The position numbers and the translations under genes were made by a program. The notes beneath the pieces are model-generated. The model saw only the letters and a list, made by a program, of their open reading frames with translations, did not search any database and was not told the DNA's origin. DNA of 64,000 nt from an uncultured bacterium (GTDB lineage: Bacteria > Hydrogenedentota > Hydrogenedentia > Hydrogenedentales > CAILVY01), in contig CALEDJ010000049.1 in the NCBI GenBank assembly GCA_937951485.1, positions 1 to 64,000 of the forward strand. Direction: 5' to 3'. Positions 38,123-46,802 of this stretch are shown here, one piece after another; the first letter of the stretch is position 1; each line of letters opens with the position of its first letter.

Positions 38123-39491
38123 AGTTCTTATGGTGATGAAATCGAAAACAGAAAAGGAAGATCGCGGCTTCGGGTTGCTTCAAAAAGAAGTCATCGATCC
38201 CGACTTGTGCTGCCGGTGCGGCACCTGTGTAGCGGTGTGCCCGGAGGACAATATCCATTTCCCCGACCCCACAGGCAAATGCCTGCCGGCGGACAAGGGA
38301 ACATGCCGCGACGGGTGCGCGCTGTGCAGCAGGGCATGCCCGGGCGCGGACAGTGATATGTCCCGCTTCTGTGAACAGGCACCCGGAGATCGCGATCCGG
38401 GCTTCGGCCTGGGGCCTTACCGAGAGATATGTCTCCTGAAAGCGGCAGACCCGGCGATTCGCGCCAAGAGCACCTCAGGCGGCGCGGTGACGGCCTTGTT
38501 GACCTATTGTCTGGAACATCGCATTGTTGACGGCGTTCTGAGCGTGGGGCCGGACCCCGGAGACCCGCGCCGCAGCGCCGCCAGAATTTCCCACAGCGCC
38601 GAGGAACTTCTCCAATGCATCCAGAGCCGCTATTGCGTGGTCCCCCTCAACGCTGCGCTGCGGCAACTAAACCCCGATAAAAAATATGCGATGGCCGGCC
38701 TGCCCTGCCAGGTCGAAGGATTGATGAAACTCCGGAAGCGCAGTCCCGTCCTCGTCGAAAATGTGTCGCTTGTCCTGGGACTCTTCTGCCACTCGACCAT
38801 GTATTTCGAGGCCACGGAACGCTTGCTGGAATCCGCTGCGGGAAACGGGCATACCCGCCTTAGCGCTGTTAAATACCGAGACGGCGATTTCCCCGGGCAT
38901 TTCACGGTCCACCGGGAAAACGGCAGCGAGAAGATCGCGCATCTGGACCAACTTATGGTCTATTTCGACTTTTTCTCCCTGAACCGGTGCCGCCTCTGCA
39001 TGGACCATGTCGCCGCGCTCGCCGATATCAGTTTTGCGGACCCCTTCCCGTTTCTCCGCGAACTCGCGGAAAACGACCGCAAATGGACCGCGGTCGTGGC
39101 GCGCACGGAAAAGGGTTCTTCCCTGCTGGAAGCGGCCCTGGCGGATGGCGAGTATCTCACCCGACGCGAGGTCCGGGACAACCATGTGCGGGACTGGGAC
39201 CGCGGATTGCACTCCAAGCAATGGATGCATCTCCTGCAAGTCGCCTCGGACAGGCGCTTGGGCTTGGCGGTCCCCGATTTCCATGCCCCCCTGCCCCCCA
39301 TAGGCTTGATTAAAGCGCTGATCAATGCCGCCAAGGCGCGGGTCTTCTTCAACATCACGCTGGGATCGGTTGAAATGCTTAAGAATGCCATGTGCAGGGA
39401 TTCCCGGATGAAGACACTGAAACAGTTCAGACGATGGCGGCGCAAGCGCAACCGTTGCCGTGTGAACAACATTGAAGGCGGTGCAGGGTAA
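38115..39491 (+). CDS. FrhB-type (F420 hydrogenase/dehydrogenase beta subunit) iron-sulfur protein
   Basis: 458 residues. The N-terminal ferredoxin-like part has two cysteine clusters, CCRCGTCVAVCP near 33 and CRDGCALCSRACP near 64, for one or two 4Fe-4S centres. The body matches the FrhB family: KSTSGGAVTALLTYCLE near 115, GLPCQVEGLMKL near 195 and CRLCMDHVAALADISFADP near 295, with further Cys. FrhB-like proteins bind flavin and reduce deazaflavin-type or related substrates. Members found beside polysaccharide pyruvyltransferases in EPS loci have no settled reaction. GTG 38115 overlaps the flippase end and has AGGGA upstream. The pyruvyltransferase ATG follows immediately (TAAATG). Confidence 0.87.
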   Translation: MHKVLMVMKSKTEKEDRGFGLLQKEVIDPDLCCRCGTCVAVCPEDNIHFPDPTGKCLPADKGTCRDGCALCSRACPGADSDMSRFCEQAPGDRDPGFGLGPYREICLLKAADPAIRAKSTSGGAVTALLTYCLEHRIVDGVLSVGPDPGDPRRSAARISHSAEELLQCIQSRYCVVPLNAALRQLNPDKKYAMAGLPCQVEGLMKLRKRSPVLVENVSLVLGLFCHSTMYFEATERLLESAAGNGHTRLSAVKYRDGDFPGHFTVHRENGSEKIAHLDQLMVYFDFFSLNRCRLCMDHVAALADISFADPFPFLRELAENDRKWTAVVARTEKGSSLLEAALADGEYLTRREVRDNHVRDWDRGLHSKQWMHLLQVASDRRLGLAVPDFHAPLPPIGLIKALINAAKARVFFNITLGSVEMLKNAMCRDSRMKTLKQFRRWRRKRNRCRVNNIEGGAG

Positions 39492-40721
39492 ATGCTCAGC
39501 CAGACAAGAAAGGTCAAGGTGCTATTGGGCGGCGTCCCTTTTGGCCGCGACAACATCGGCGACGAGGCCATCCTGGAGTGCTCCATCGCCCTGTTGCGGC
39601 AATACTGCCCGGAAGCGCAGATCACGGCGGCCACCGGCGATCCGGAAAACACCGCCCGGCGCCTCGGCATCAACACCTGTACTCTGATCGGCTTTCCCGG
39701 CCATGAGGATGAAGAAGAAATCGGAGCGGAACTCCAGAACCACGATGTCTTCATCTGGTGCGGGGCGACCGGTCTGTCCGACTACCCCGAAACGCCGCTG
39801 CGAATCATGGCCATCGCGCAGCGCCTGGGAAAAAAAACCATGCTCTGGGGCGTCGGCATGAATTCGGAACTGAATCCGGCGCTGTATCGCGTCCAACCGG
39901 GCAGGCGCAGCCGTGTCTTGTCGCTTGTCAACACGCTTTCCCTGCATGCCATAGACGCCATCCGCTGGCAGGAACGCCTGTGGGAACGCCGCGTCCACCG
40001 GAAGATTCGCGCCTGTCTCAACCGCGCCGACCTCATCGTCGTGCGCGATGCAGAAACAAAGCAGTTGCTCCAGAATATCGGCGTTGTGAATGAAATCACT
40101 GTTGGCGGCGACGCCGCCATATCGCTGGAACCCGCCCCATGGGACGCCCTGCCCCTGGACGACGCCACCCGCGACGTCCTCCAGTCCCCCAAACGCAAAC
40201 TCGGCGTCTGCATCTCCGCACAGCGCGCGGTCAGGGACAGGGCCGGGCTGATTGACTGCCTTGACCGCGTCACCGAAAACGGGTTCGCCCATATCGTTTT
40301 TATTCCCATGAACCCTGTGACGGACCGCGCCCTCATGCGCGAACTCCAACAGGCCATGAAACATCCCGAAAAAACCACTCTGCTCCACGACATCCGCGAA
40401 CCCCGGCATGTCATGACCGTCGTGTCCGCCCTCGACGCCGTCCTCAGCAGCCGCCTCCATCTCCTCATCTTCGCCTCCAACGCCGCCATCCCCATGATCG
40501 CCATCGCAAGAGGGTCCAAATTCGACAACTATCTCCGGCATTATGACCTGGCGCCGACAGGCTCCGTGGAAGCATGTGACTTTGTTGGGCTCGCGCGCAG
40601 GACAATGGAAATGACAGTGGAGGAAGAAGGATATCGCACGCGCAATGCCGATATACACGCCAAACTCGAAAAAGAATTGAGAACCGCCGCCGCGGTATTG
40701 GCCGCCACCATACGGAAATAG
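39492..40721 (+). CDS. Polysaccharide pyruvyltransferase family protein
   Basis: 409 residues of the CsaB/WcaK family, which transfer pyruvate from phosphoenolpyruvate to sugars as ketals, adding negative charge to EPS. The N-terminus has GGVPFGRDNIGDEAIL, the family's nucleotide-fold start with the NxGD motif. MLWGVGMNSE is near 118, DLIVVRDAETKQLL near 178 and VVSALDAVLSSRLHLLIFA near 310, with the conserved SRLH segment. The start abuts the upstream stop directly, with CAGGG just before, so the FrhB-like protein and this enzyme are made together. That pairing suggests linked action on the same sugar, which is inference. Confidence 0.9.
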   Translation: MLSQTRKVKVLLGGVPFGRDNIGDEAILECSIALLRQYCPEAQITAATGDPENTARRLGINTCTLIGFPGHEDEEEIGAELQNHDVFIWCGATGLSDYPETPLRIMAIAQRLGKKTMLWGVGMNSELNPALYRVQPGRRSRVLSLVNTLSLHAIDAIRWQERLWERRVHRKIRACLNRADLIVVRDAETKQLLQNIGVVNEITVGGDAAISLEPAPWDALPLDDATRDVLQSPKRKLGVCISAQRAVRDRAGLIDCLDRVTENGFAHIVFIPMNPVTDRALMRELQQAMKHPEKTTLLHDIREPRHVMTVVSALDAVLSSRLHLLIFASNAAIPMIAIARGSKFDNYLRHYDLAPTGSVEACDFVGLARRTMEMTVEEEGYRTRNADIHAKLEKELRTAAAVLAATIRK

Positions 40722-40832
40722 TGTTAAATGCGCAACATGAAGAGAAGCATCTTACGTACACATCATCGGGCATGGCGGGATTAGCATGAAAATTTTCCGA
40801 TCAGAAATCATGATTCCAGGGTTGCCGCTCGC

Positions 40833-42200
40833 ATGGAAATGAAGCATATTGTTTTTCTGGCGGGGCTTTTCCTTTGCATCCCCGCAGGTACTATCGCCGC
40901 TTCCCTTTCGCGGCGTATTCAAGCAATTGTGCTGATGGCCTGCGTTTTCTCCACAGCATTTATAGATAGTGTTGATGTAAATTTCATGGAGCGATGGTGG
41001 TACCGCGGCACCACACGCGCCATTGAGATTTCCTTTGTAGATTTTTTTGTCTCTGTCTTGTTGTTAAGCGCACTTGTTTCCGGCCTGCGCGGGAAAAGCC
41101 GCCTGTTCTGGCCTGCCGGGTTGGGATTGATGTTTGTTTTTTTTCTCTATTGCGTTTGCAGCGTCCTGCTCTCCGATCCCCGATTGTTTGGCCTGTTTGA
41201 GTTGTCGAAAATGATTCGCGGCCTTCTGGCTTTTCTCGCCATCGCGCTTTATGTGCGCACACCGCGCGATGTGTACCTGTTTATCGTTGTTATAGGGGTG
41301 GTTCTTGTTTTTGAAGGCTCTTGGGCGATTATGCAGCGCTATTTATGGGGATATATGCGTGTCCGCGGTTCCTTTGTTCATCCAAGCGCGCTTGCCAATT
41401 ATTGCTGTCTTCTGGCCCCCTTGCTGCTGGCGACCGCCTTGGCCAAAGTGAATCCGCTGGTGCAGGGCTTGTGTATTCTGGCGTGGACGCTTGCCGTTGT
41501 CGCGGCCATTCTCTCCATCACAAGAATGGCTATTATCACTCTCGTGGTCGTATCTTTCGGCATACTGGTCTTCGCACTGGCCTCTCATTTCAATCCCAAG
41601 AGGTTGTCGCTGGTGGCGCTGTTGGGCATCGTGGGATTGGGACTTTTTATCCGGGGCTACGACAGAATGATGGAGCGTCATCTGGGAATGGTGGCGCTGG
41701 AGGAAGCCGGGGTGGAAGGGGCTGGCCGCCGGGTCTATTACGCCGAAGCCCTGAACATGGCGAGCACCCATGTATTTGGCGTGGGATTGAACAATTGGTC
41801 GTGGTGGCTGAGCGAGGAAAAGGGGTATCCTTATCATAGCACCGACGAACCGGGGGATGGATATCGGGCCGTGATGGCGCATTCCGCGTTTGCACTGGCG
41901 CTGGGGGAACTGGGCTGGCCCGGCCTGTTCATTTTTGTGGCGCTATGGGGGCAATGGCTTTTTCTTTCCGGGCGTTTTCTTTTCGTGCCCAAACCGGACC
42001 TGTTGACCAATGTGTTGTCCGGGTGCTTTTTTTCCACCATCGCAGCCGCCTTGTCGGCGGTCACCGAGCACAATTTCAGAAGTCAGTTGTTTTTTATTGT
42101 CTTCAATATGGTGCTGGGCTTCATGGTTGGGGTGCGCAGAACGAAGATGCAAAGTGAATGTCGCCAATTCACCGTCCAGAACCTGAACCAATGGACATGA
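40833..42200 (+). CDS. O-antigen ligase/polymerase family membrane protein
   Basis: 455 residues with about 10-12 predicted transmembrane helices. A large extracytoplasmic loop (~265-350) contains GAGRRVYYAEALNMASTHVFGVGLNNW and MAHSAFALALGELGWPG. The latter is the Wzy_C/O-antigen-ligase signature with a His near the helix start. In this operon it is the best candidate for the Wzy-type polymerase, though it might instead be a ligase. A 111-bp gap before it contains no gene. ATG 40833 opens a short N-terminal hydrophobic helix. Confidence 0.85.
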   Translation: MEMKHIVFLAGLFLCIPAGTIAASLSRRIQAIVLMACVFSTAFIDSVDVNFMERWWYRGTTRAIEISFVDFFVSVLLLSALVSGLRGKSRLFWPAGLGLMFVFFLYCVCSVLLSDPRLFGLFELSKMIRGLLAFLAIALYVRTPRDVYLFIVVIGVVLVFEGSWAIMQRYLWGYMRVRGSFVHPSALANYCCLLAPLLLATALAKVNPLVQGLCILAWTLAVVAAILSITRMAIITLVVVSFGILVFALASHFNPKRLSLVALLGIVGLGLFIRGYDRMMERHLGMVALEEAGVEGAGRRVYYAEALNMASTHVFGVGLNNWSWWLSEEKGYPYHSTDEPGDGYRAVMAHSAFALALGELGWPGLFIFVALWGQWLFLSGRFLFVPKPDLLTNVLSGCFFSTIAAALSAVTEHNFRSQLFFIVFNMVLGFMVGVRRTKMQSECRQFTVQNLNQWT

Positions 42201-43468
42201 AGAGCACCATGCGTATTGTAGCCGTCCCCCGTCGCTTCGTTCATGAGGATTGGGGCGGGGTGGAGACGTATGTTCTGGAAACCGGCCAGCGGATTCAGGC
42301 CATGGGGCATCATCTGGAGGTGTTGTGCCCGGCCATTTTGACCGACAAGATGCGGGAGGATGTCGGGGGCCTGCCGGTGACGCGCACGCCGTATTTCTAC
42401 CCTTATTGGGGGCTGTCGGCCTCGGCGCGGATGCAACTGGACAAGGTGGGCGGCAATCTCTTTTCTTTTTCCTTGCTTCGGGCGTTGAAACGCATTCCGG
42501 ATATAGACATCATCCACCTGCATACCGGGAAACGCTTGGGCGGCATCGTACGGACGGTGGCGCAGCGCCGGCGGATTCCTTATGTCATCACCCTGCACGG
42601 CGGCTTCTATGACCTTCCGGACAGCGAGGTGCAGGCCATGATGGCGCCGACGCGCGGCGCGTTCGAGTGGGGGAAAGTGCTGGGCTGGTGGGTGGGGGCG
42701 CGCCGCGTACTGGATGACGCGGCGGCGGTCTTCTGCATCGGGCGGAAGGAACAGCGGGAGGTTTCGGCGCGCTTTCCCGGGAAACGGGTGGAATACATGC
42801 CGAACGGCGTACACGTGAAGCGCTTCACGCAGGGCGACGGTCCGCGTTTCCGACAGACCTGCGGTATTCCCCAAAACGCCCGCCTGCTGACGACCATCGC
42901 CCGCATCGCGCCCCCGAAGAACCAACTGCTGTTGGTTCGGGCATTGCCCGCATTGCGCCGGAAGGACCCCTCGGTCCATGTCGCCCTTGTCGGTTCTGTC
43001 AATGACCACGCTTATCATCAGGAATTGCTGCGCACCGCACGTGAACTCGGAGTCGCCGACGCGGTGACCATCATTCCCGGTCTGCAGCCCGAAGACCCGC
43101 TGCTCGTGGACGCCTACCACGCCGCCGATGTCTTTGTGCTGCCCTCCGTCCACGAACCCTTCGGCATTGTCGTGCTCGAGGCGTGGGCCGCCGGACGACC
43201 GGTCGTCGCTGCCCGCGTAGGCGGTGTCCCCGACTTCGTGGACGACGGTGTCAACGGCCTGCTTTTCGATCCCAGCGACCTGGAAGATTTCCTCCGCGCC
43301 TGCAACGCGCTTACGCCCGACCATGCCGCAGATCTCGTGGCTGCCGCCCGTCAAAAGGTGGACCAGTACGACTGGGATGCAAACACGGCGCGCTTGCTTC
43401 AAACCTATCTCGATGTGATCCAGGAATACGGACAAGGCCGCGAGAGAGATGATGGAAAAGTCAGGTGA
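42197..43468 (+). CDS. Glycosyltransferase family 4
   Basis: About 423 residues, GT-B fold retaining glycosyltransferase. The N-terminal domain begins MRIVAVPRRFVHEDWGGVETY (acceptor side, GGVE loop) and has VITLHGGFYDLP near 145. The C-terminal donor domain has IARIAPPKNQLLLVRAL near 242, LPSVHEPFGIVVLEAWAAGRPVV (EX7E motif) near 320 and GGVPDFVDDGVNGLLF. Possible starts are the ATGs at 42191, 42197 and 42209; the overlap ATGA with the previous stop favours 42197, while GAAGAG favours 42209. This is the last gene of the continuous plus-strand EPS run. Confidence 0.9.
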   Translation: MKSTMRIVAVPRRFVHEDWGGVETYVLETGQRIQAMGHHLEVLCPAILTDKMREDVGGLPVTRTPYFYPYWGLSASARMQLDKVGGNLFSFSLLRALKRIPDIDIIHLHTGKRLGGIVRTVAQRRRIPYVITLHGGFYDLPDSEVQAMMAPTRGAFEWGKVLGWWVGARRVLDDAAAVFCIGRKEQREVSARFPGKRVEYMPNGVHVKRFTQGDGPRFRQTCGIPQNARLLTTIARIAPPKNQLLLVRALPALRRKDPSVHVALVGSVNDHAYHQELLRTARELGVADAVTIIPGLQPEDPLLVDAYHAADVFVLPSVHEPFGIVVLEAWAAGRPVVAARVGGVPDFVDDGVNGLLFDPSDLEDFLRACNALTPDHAADLVAAARQKVDQYDWDANTARLLQTYLDVIQEYGQGRERDDGKVR

Positions 43469-43558
43469 TGCAGGCACTCATTACGGGCAGCACGAGATGC
43501 GCCGTATGGCGTCATTAAAGATCAGAATGCCCTGATATTTCTGCAAGGTTCAGTCTTG

Positions 43559-45007
43559 TTACCACTGCCATCCGACGCGGCGCCGGAAATCGCGGAATTG
43601 GGGGAAGCGCATGAGGCGTTTGTAGACGGCGTACATGGAGGGACTGGAGCGTATCCAGGTGCCGAGGGTTTTACGGGCGATGGCAGGCAGGGTCCATTTT
43701 CCTTTGTACACTTTGTAGGCGAAGAGGAGATATTCCCGGCGGATTTGGCGTGGCGGGAAGCCGGGCAGGTTGAGGACGGGGCGGCGCCGTTCGAGAGTCA
43801 TGTCCAAATCTCGGGGGATGAGGTTCATGGCGAGGCATTGGTCGTAGAGGACGGTGCCGGGGTAGGGGGTGAAGATGGAGAGGTAGTAGAAGTCGGGCAC
43901 GCACTCGCGGGTGCATTGGACGGTTTCCTGGAAATCCTGCCAGGTCTCGCCCGGCAGCCCTTCGAGCACGTAGAGGCTGACCTTGAGTCCGTGGGCGCGG
44001 GCGGCGCGCACCGCGCGCAGCACGTCTTCGTTGCTGTAGCGGCGATTGAGCACCTCGCTGCGGATGCGGGGGCTGCCGGATTCCAGACCGATGTTGACCG
44101 ACGTGAAATGGGCGTTTTTGAGCGTTTCGAAAAAAGGCGCGAAATCCTTGTTCGGCGTGATGCGGAGGTTGACGGAAAAGGTCATGGGCGCGGGACGTTT
44201 CCGGTTGAATTCGTTGAGTTGCGCGCAGAGGGCCTCGGCGTAGTCGGGCTTCGCGCCGATGGTCTCGACTTCGAAGTACACGTGCTTTACGGCGGGGTGG
44301 CGCGCGGCGAAGGCCTCCACTTCCTGAATGACGTTCTCCGGGGACCGGAATCGCACGTATTGGCCGTCGGCCAGGGTCCGCAGTTTGTGGTTGCAGCAGT
44401 AGGTGCAACTGTAGGGGCAGCCCCGGCCCAGGAGGATGCAGGGGACCGTGTCGGGGTCGTCCATCCATTCCAGCCACATGTCGCGGTCGGGAAGGGGCAG
44501 CGCGTCCAAATCCTGCAGAAAGGGCCGGGTCGGATTGCGCTGGACGGCGTCGCCCTGTTTGATCCAGAGATTCGCAATCTCCGATGGCGTCCGGCCCGCT
44601 TCGAGTTGCTCCACCAGTTCCAGCATGGGGTGCTCCCCTTCGCCCACGCACACTGCATCAAACGCGTCCTGAATCCCTTCCTGCGGATTCAGCGACACAT
44701 GCGGCCCGCCCGCCACCAGGTACAGTTCGGGATGCATGCGCTTGACGTGGGCGGCGATGTCGCGGATAAAGGGATACTCACTGAAAATGGCGGTGAATCC
44801 GACCAGGCGGGGCTGAAACGCGCGGATGGCGTCGTCAAGCACGGCGCGCGGCGTGTCCGGCGTCAACACAACCATGCGCGTCTCATGTCCGGCCTGTTTC
44901 AGGAAAGACGAGACGTAGGAAATGCCGAGGGGGATGGCGTTCTGATCATAGAGCGGTTTTTCAATACTGCAATAGTGTTGAAAACTGGAGACGAAAAGTA
45001 TCTTCAT
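43559..45007 (-). CDS. B12-binding-domain radical SAM protein
   Basis: 482 residues. The N-terminal B12-binding-like Rossmann domain (~1-140) has IPLGISYVSSFLKQAG and LVAGGPHVSLNP, without the DxHxxG cobalamin motif. The radical SAM TIM barrel has GRGCPYSCTYCCN near 194 for the 4Fe-4S cluster and the SAM-binding GLESGSPRIRSEVL near 315. LPGETWQDFQETV is typical of the family. Such proteins catalyse methylations, ring rearrangements or similar radical chemistry. Placed between EPS glycosyltransferase genes, a role in sugar or lipid modification is plausible. The reaction cannot be named. It is transcribed after the minus-strand GT4 with a 43-bp gap. Confidence 0.88.
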   Translation of the reverse strand: MKILFVSSFQHYCSIEKPLYDQNAIPLGISYVSSFLKQAGHETRMVVLTPDTPRAVLDDAIRAFQPRLVGFTAIFSEYPFIRDIAAHVKRMHPELYLVAGGPHVSLNPQEGIQDAFDAVCVGEGEHPMLELVEQLEAGRTPSEIANLWIKQGDAVQRNPTRPFLQDLDALPLPDRDMWLEWMDDPDTVPCILLGRGCPYSCTYCCNHKLRTLADGQYVRFRSPENVIQEVEAFAARHPAVKHVYFEVETIGAKPDYAEALCAQLNEFNRKRPAPMTFSVNLRITPNKDFAPFFETLKNAHFTSVNIGLESGSPRIRSEVLNRRYSNEDVLRAVRAARAHGLKVSLYVLEGLPGETWQDFQETVQCTRECVPDFYYLSIFTPYPGTVLYDQCLAMNLIPRDLDMTLERRRPVLNLPGFPPRQIRREYLLFAYKVYKGKWTLPAIARKTLGTWIRSSPSMYAVYKRLMRFPQFRDFRRRVGWQW

Positions 45008-45050
45008 ACATAACCTTTTTGCGACATTTCACGAAGATTCTTATCAGCGT

Positions 45051-46196
45051 TCACGTGCAGTTTATGGTGGCGATAATTTCCTTTATGGTGTCCTCCGCGG
45101 CGTGCCGCCAGTGGAACTGCGCCGCCCGGTCCAGCCCGGCGGCGATATGCGCCGTCCGGCGTTCTGCATCGGATATCAACTCGGTCATTGCCGTGGCAAT
45201 GGCGTTTTCGTCTTTTGGGTCAAAGAGGAGTGCGGCGTTGCCGGCGACTTCGGGCAGTGAGGAAATGTCCGCGCAGGCGACGGGCACGCCGCAGGCCATC
45301 GCTTCGAGGATGGGCATGCCGAAGCCTTCATAGAGCGAGGCGAAGACGAAAAGGTCCGCGCCCCGGTAGATGTCGGGCAGGTCCCGTCCGTCCACAAATC
45401 CCGTAAAGCGGATATCCCTGCGCGCGCCGGATTCCGCGGCCGCCTGATGCACTTCCTCCGCGCGGGTCCAGTCGCTGCCCGCCAGCACAAGTTGATGCGG
45501 CAGAGCGGTGTTCTGCTTCATCTGCGTAAAAGCGCGAATGAGGCGCACATGGTTCTTGCCGGGATGTTCGATGCGGGAGATGTAGAGGATGTAGGGCGGT
45601 CGGATGCCATATTTCCCGCAGACGCGGTGCTGTGCCTCGGCCTTATCGCCGGGGTGATAGGTGTCGCGGTCAACCCCGTGGGGGATGACGGCGATGCGAC
45701 CGGCCGGTACACGGGCGAATTGGACAATGTCCCGCTTGGTGCATTCACTGACTGCAATCACTCTCGTCAGACGACGGACCAGGAACGGCAGGATGTGCCT
45801 GATGTAGAAGTCGCGCAGGGGATCATACTTTCCCGCCACATGGATGCTTGAAAAATCGTGCACCGTGCCGACGGTTGGACATGGGAGCCGGAGGGGAAGC
45901 CGCCTGTTGGCAGCGGGCAGAAACACCGCGCCATAACGCCGCGTCCGGCATATCAGGGGCAACATTACGTTCTGCCACAGGATGTTGAGAATCGGATGTT
46001 GCCACCGCGTGCTGACTGGATAAATGGCGTAATTGTGCTGCGGCGGCAGAAAGACGCTTATTTCATCTTCATGGCCGATGACTTCAATGTGCAACTCAGG
46101 CGCCACCGCAGGGAACTCCCGCATCAGATGGATCAGATACTGCCCGATTCCCGAACGGCCTGCGTCACATGCAAACGTGACCACCCCGATTTTCAT
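45051..46196 (-). CDS. Glycosyltransferase family 4 (GT1-type)
   Basis: 381-residue GT-B enzyme. ATG 46196 is chosen because GGGAGA lies about six bases upstream; upstream in-frame codons give an unconserved leader. It starts MKIGVVTFACDAGRSGIGQYL with the glycine-rich acceptor loop. VIAVSECTKRDIVQF is near 155 and ILYISRIEHPGKNHVRLIRAF near 205. SLYEGFGMPILEAMACGVPVA (EX7E) is near 292. This pattern is typical of mannosyltransferase-like members of polysaccharide clusters, but the donor is unknown. It forms a two-gene unit with the radical SAM gene. Confidence 0.9.
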   Translation of the reverse strand: MKIGVVTFACDAGRSGIGQYLIHLMREFPAVAPELHIEVIGHEDEISVFLPPQHNYAIYPVSTRWQHPILNILWQNVMLPLICRTRRYGAVFLPAANRRLPLRLPCPTVGTVHDFSSIHVAGKYDPLRDFYIRHILPFLVRRLTRVIAVSECTKRDIVQFARVPAGRIAVIPHGVDRDTYHPGDKAEAQHRVCGKYGIRPPYILYISRIEHPGKNHVRLIRAFTQMKQNTALPHQLVLAGSDWTRAEEVHQAAAESGARRDIRFTGFVDGRDLPDIYRGADLFVFASLYEGFGMPILEAMACGVPVACADISSLPEVAGNAALLFDPKDENAIATAMTELISDAERRTAHIAAGLDRAAQFHWRHAAEDTIKEIIATINCT

Positions 46197-46587
46197 CCGG
46201 ATTCTCCCGACGACGGCATCATATGTCAATACGTTATAAAAATGCAATCCGCATTAAATTAGAGGCATCCGTTGTTGTGGCAGCCGTTTCCTGTAAAAAT
46301 CACCACACACGCCTGCACCACAAGAACAACGCAGCGCAGAAACGGGACTGAGCCGGGTGCGTCCGTCGCTGACGGACGAGAGGGGCCTGTCTTCTTTTTT
46401 TGCGCAATCAGCACAATCCCTTGGAAGCACAATGCTTTGAACGCGTGTGACGGGTACGGCGCTTCGTTTGCCCCAGTGCCGTGTGATTTCTGTTTTTCCC
46501 CTTGAATTGTCATGCTACAGCCTCCCTGATTGCCAACCGCAGGTTTTGGCAATTTGACGGATTTTGGGCGGCCGATGCGTCTTGTAC

Positions 46588-46603
46588 TGACAGATTTCTG
46601 TCA
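46588..46603. promoter_or_regulatory. TGACAG-ATTT-CTGTCA palindrome
   Basis: A perfect 6-bp-arm palindrome ~88 bp upstream of the -24 element at 46691, a usual distance for a sigma-54 activator site. It resembles the palindrome overlapping the promoter at 14237-14254. The remainder of the gap 46197-46802 holds no convincing gene. Confidence 0.5.
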
Positions 46604-46663
46604 ATCTCCGCGGCGGCGCGTCTTTCATCCGTTTTCAACATTTTATCTAAGTCGTTCTGGCCA

Positions 46664-46705
46664 ACAATTTATATTGTCCGGCACTGAAATGGCATGCGCT
46701 TTGCC
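46664..46705 (+). promoter_or_regulatory. Sigma-54 promoter with ACAAT...ATTGTCCG motif before the GH9 gene
   Basis: TGGCATGCGCTTTGCC (46690-46705) has GG at 46691-46692 and GC at 46703-46704, the exact spacing for sigma-54. ACAATTTATATTGTCCG (46664-46680) just upstream is almost the same as the motif at 27937-27951. Transcription would start near 46715, ~90 bp before the GH9 ATG. Confidence 0.75.
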
Positions 46706-46802
46706 TGTTCAGAAGTCGAATCAGAACGGATTCGGACAAAGGCGCATGGAATGCCATCGATCCAGAAGGAATCAAAAAGGTGAACCCAGGAGGGTCGCAG
46801 CC

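Noticed and set aside
27978-43468. Exosortase/PEP-CTERM type EPS system
   Set aside because: The sigma-54 activator and EPS gene order recall it, but no exosortase and no PEP-CTERM tail is present in the window.
43556-45013. 485-residue open frame on the plus strand
   Set aside because: It is the complete antisense of the radical SAM gene, whose CxxxCxxC and family motifs are clear; high GC keeps the opposite strand open.
46259-46552. 97-residue minus-strand open frame
   Set aside because: No recognisable features and odd Cys/His tail; the region looks regulatory.
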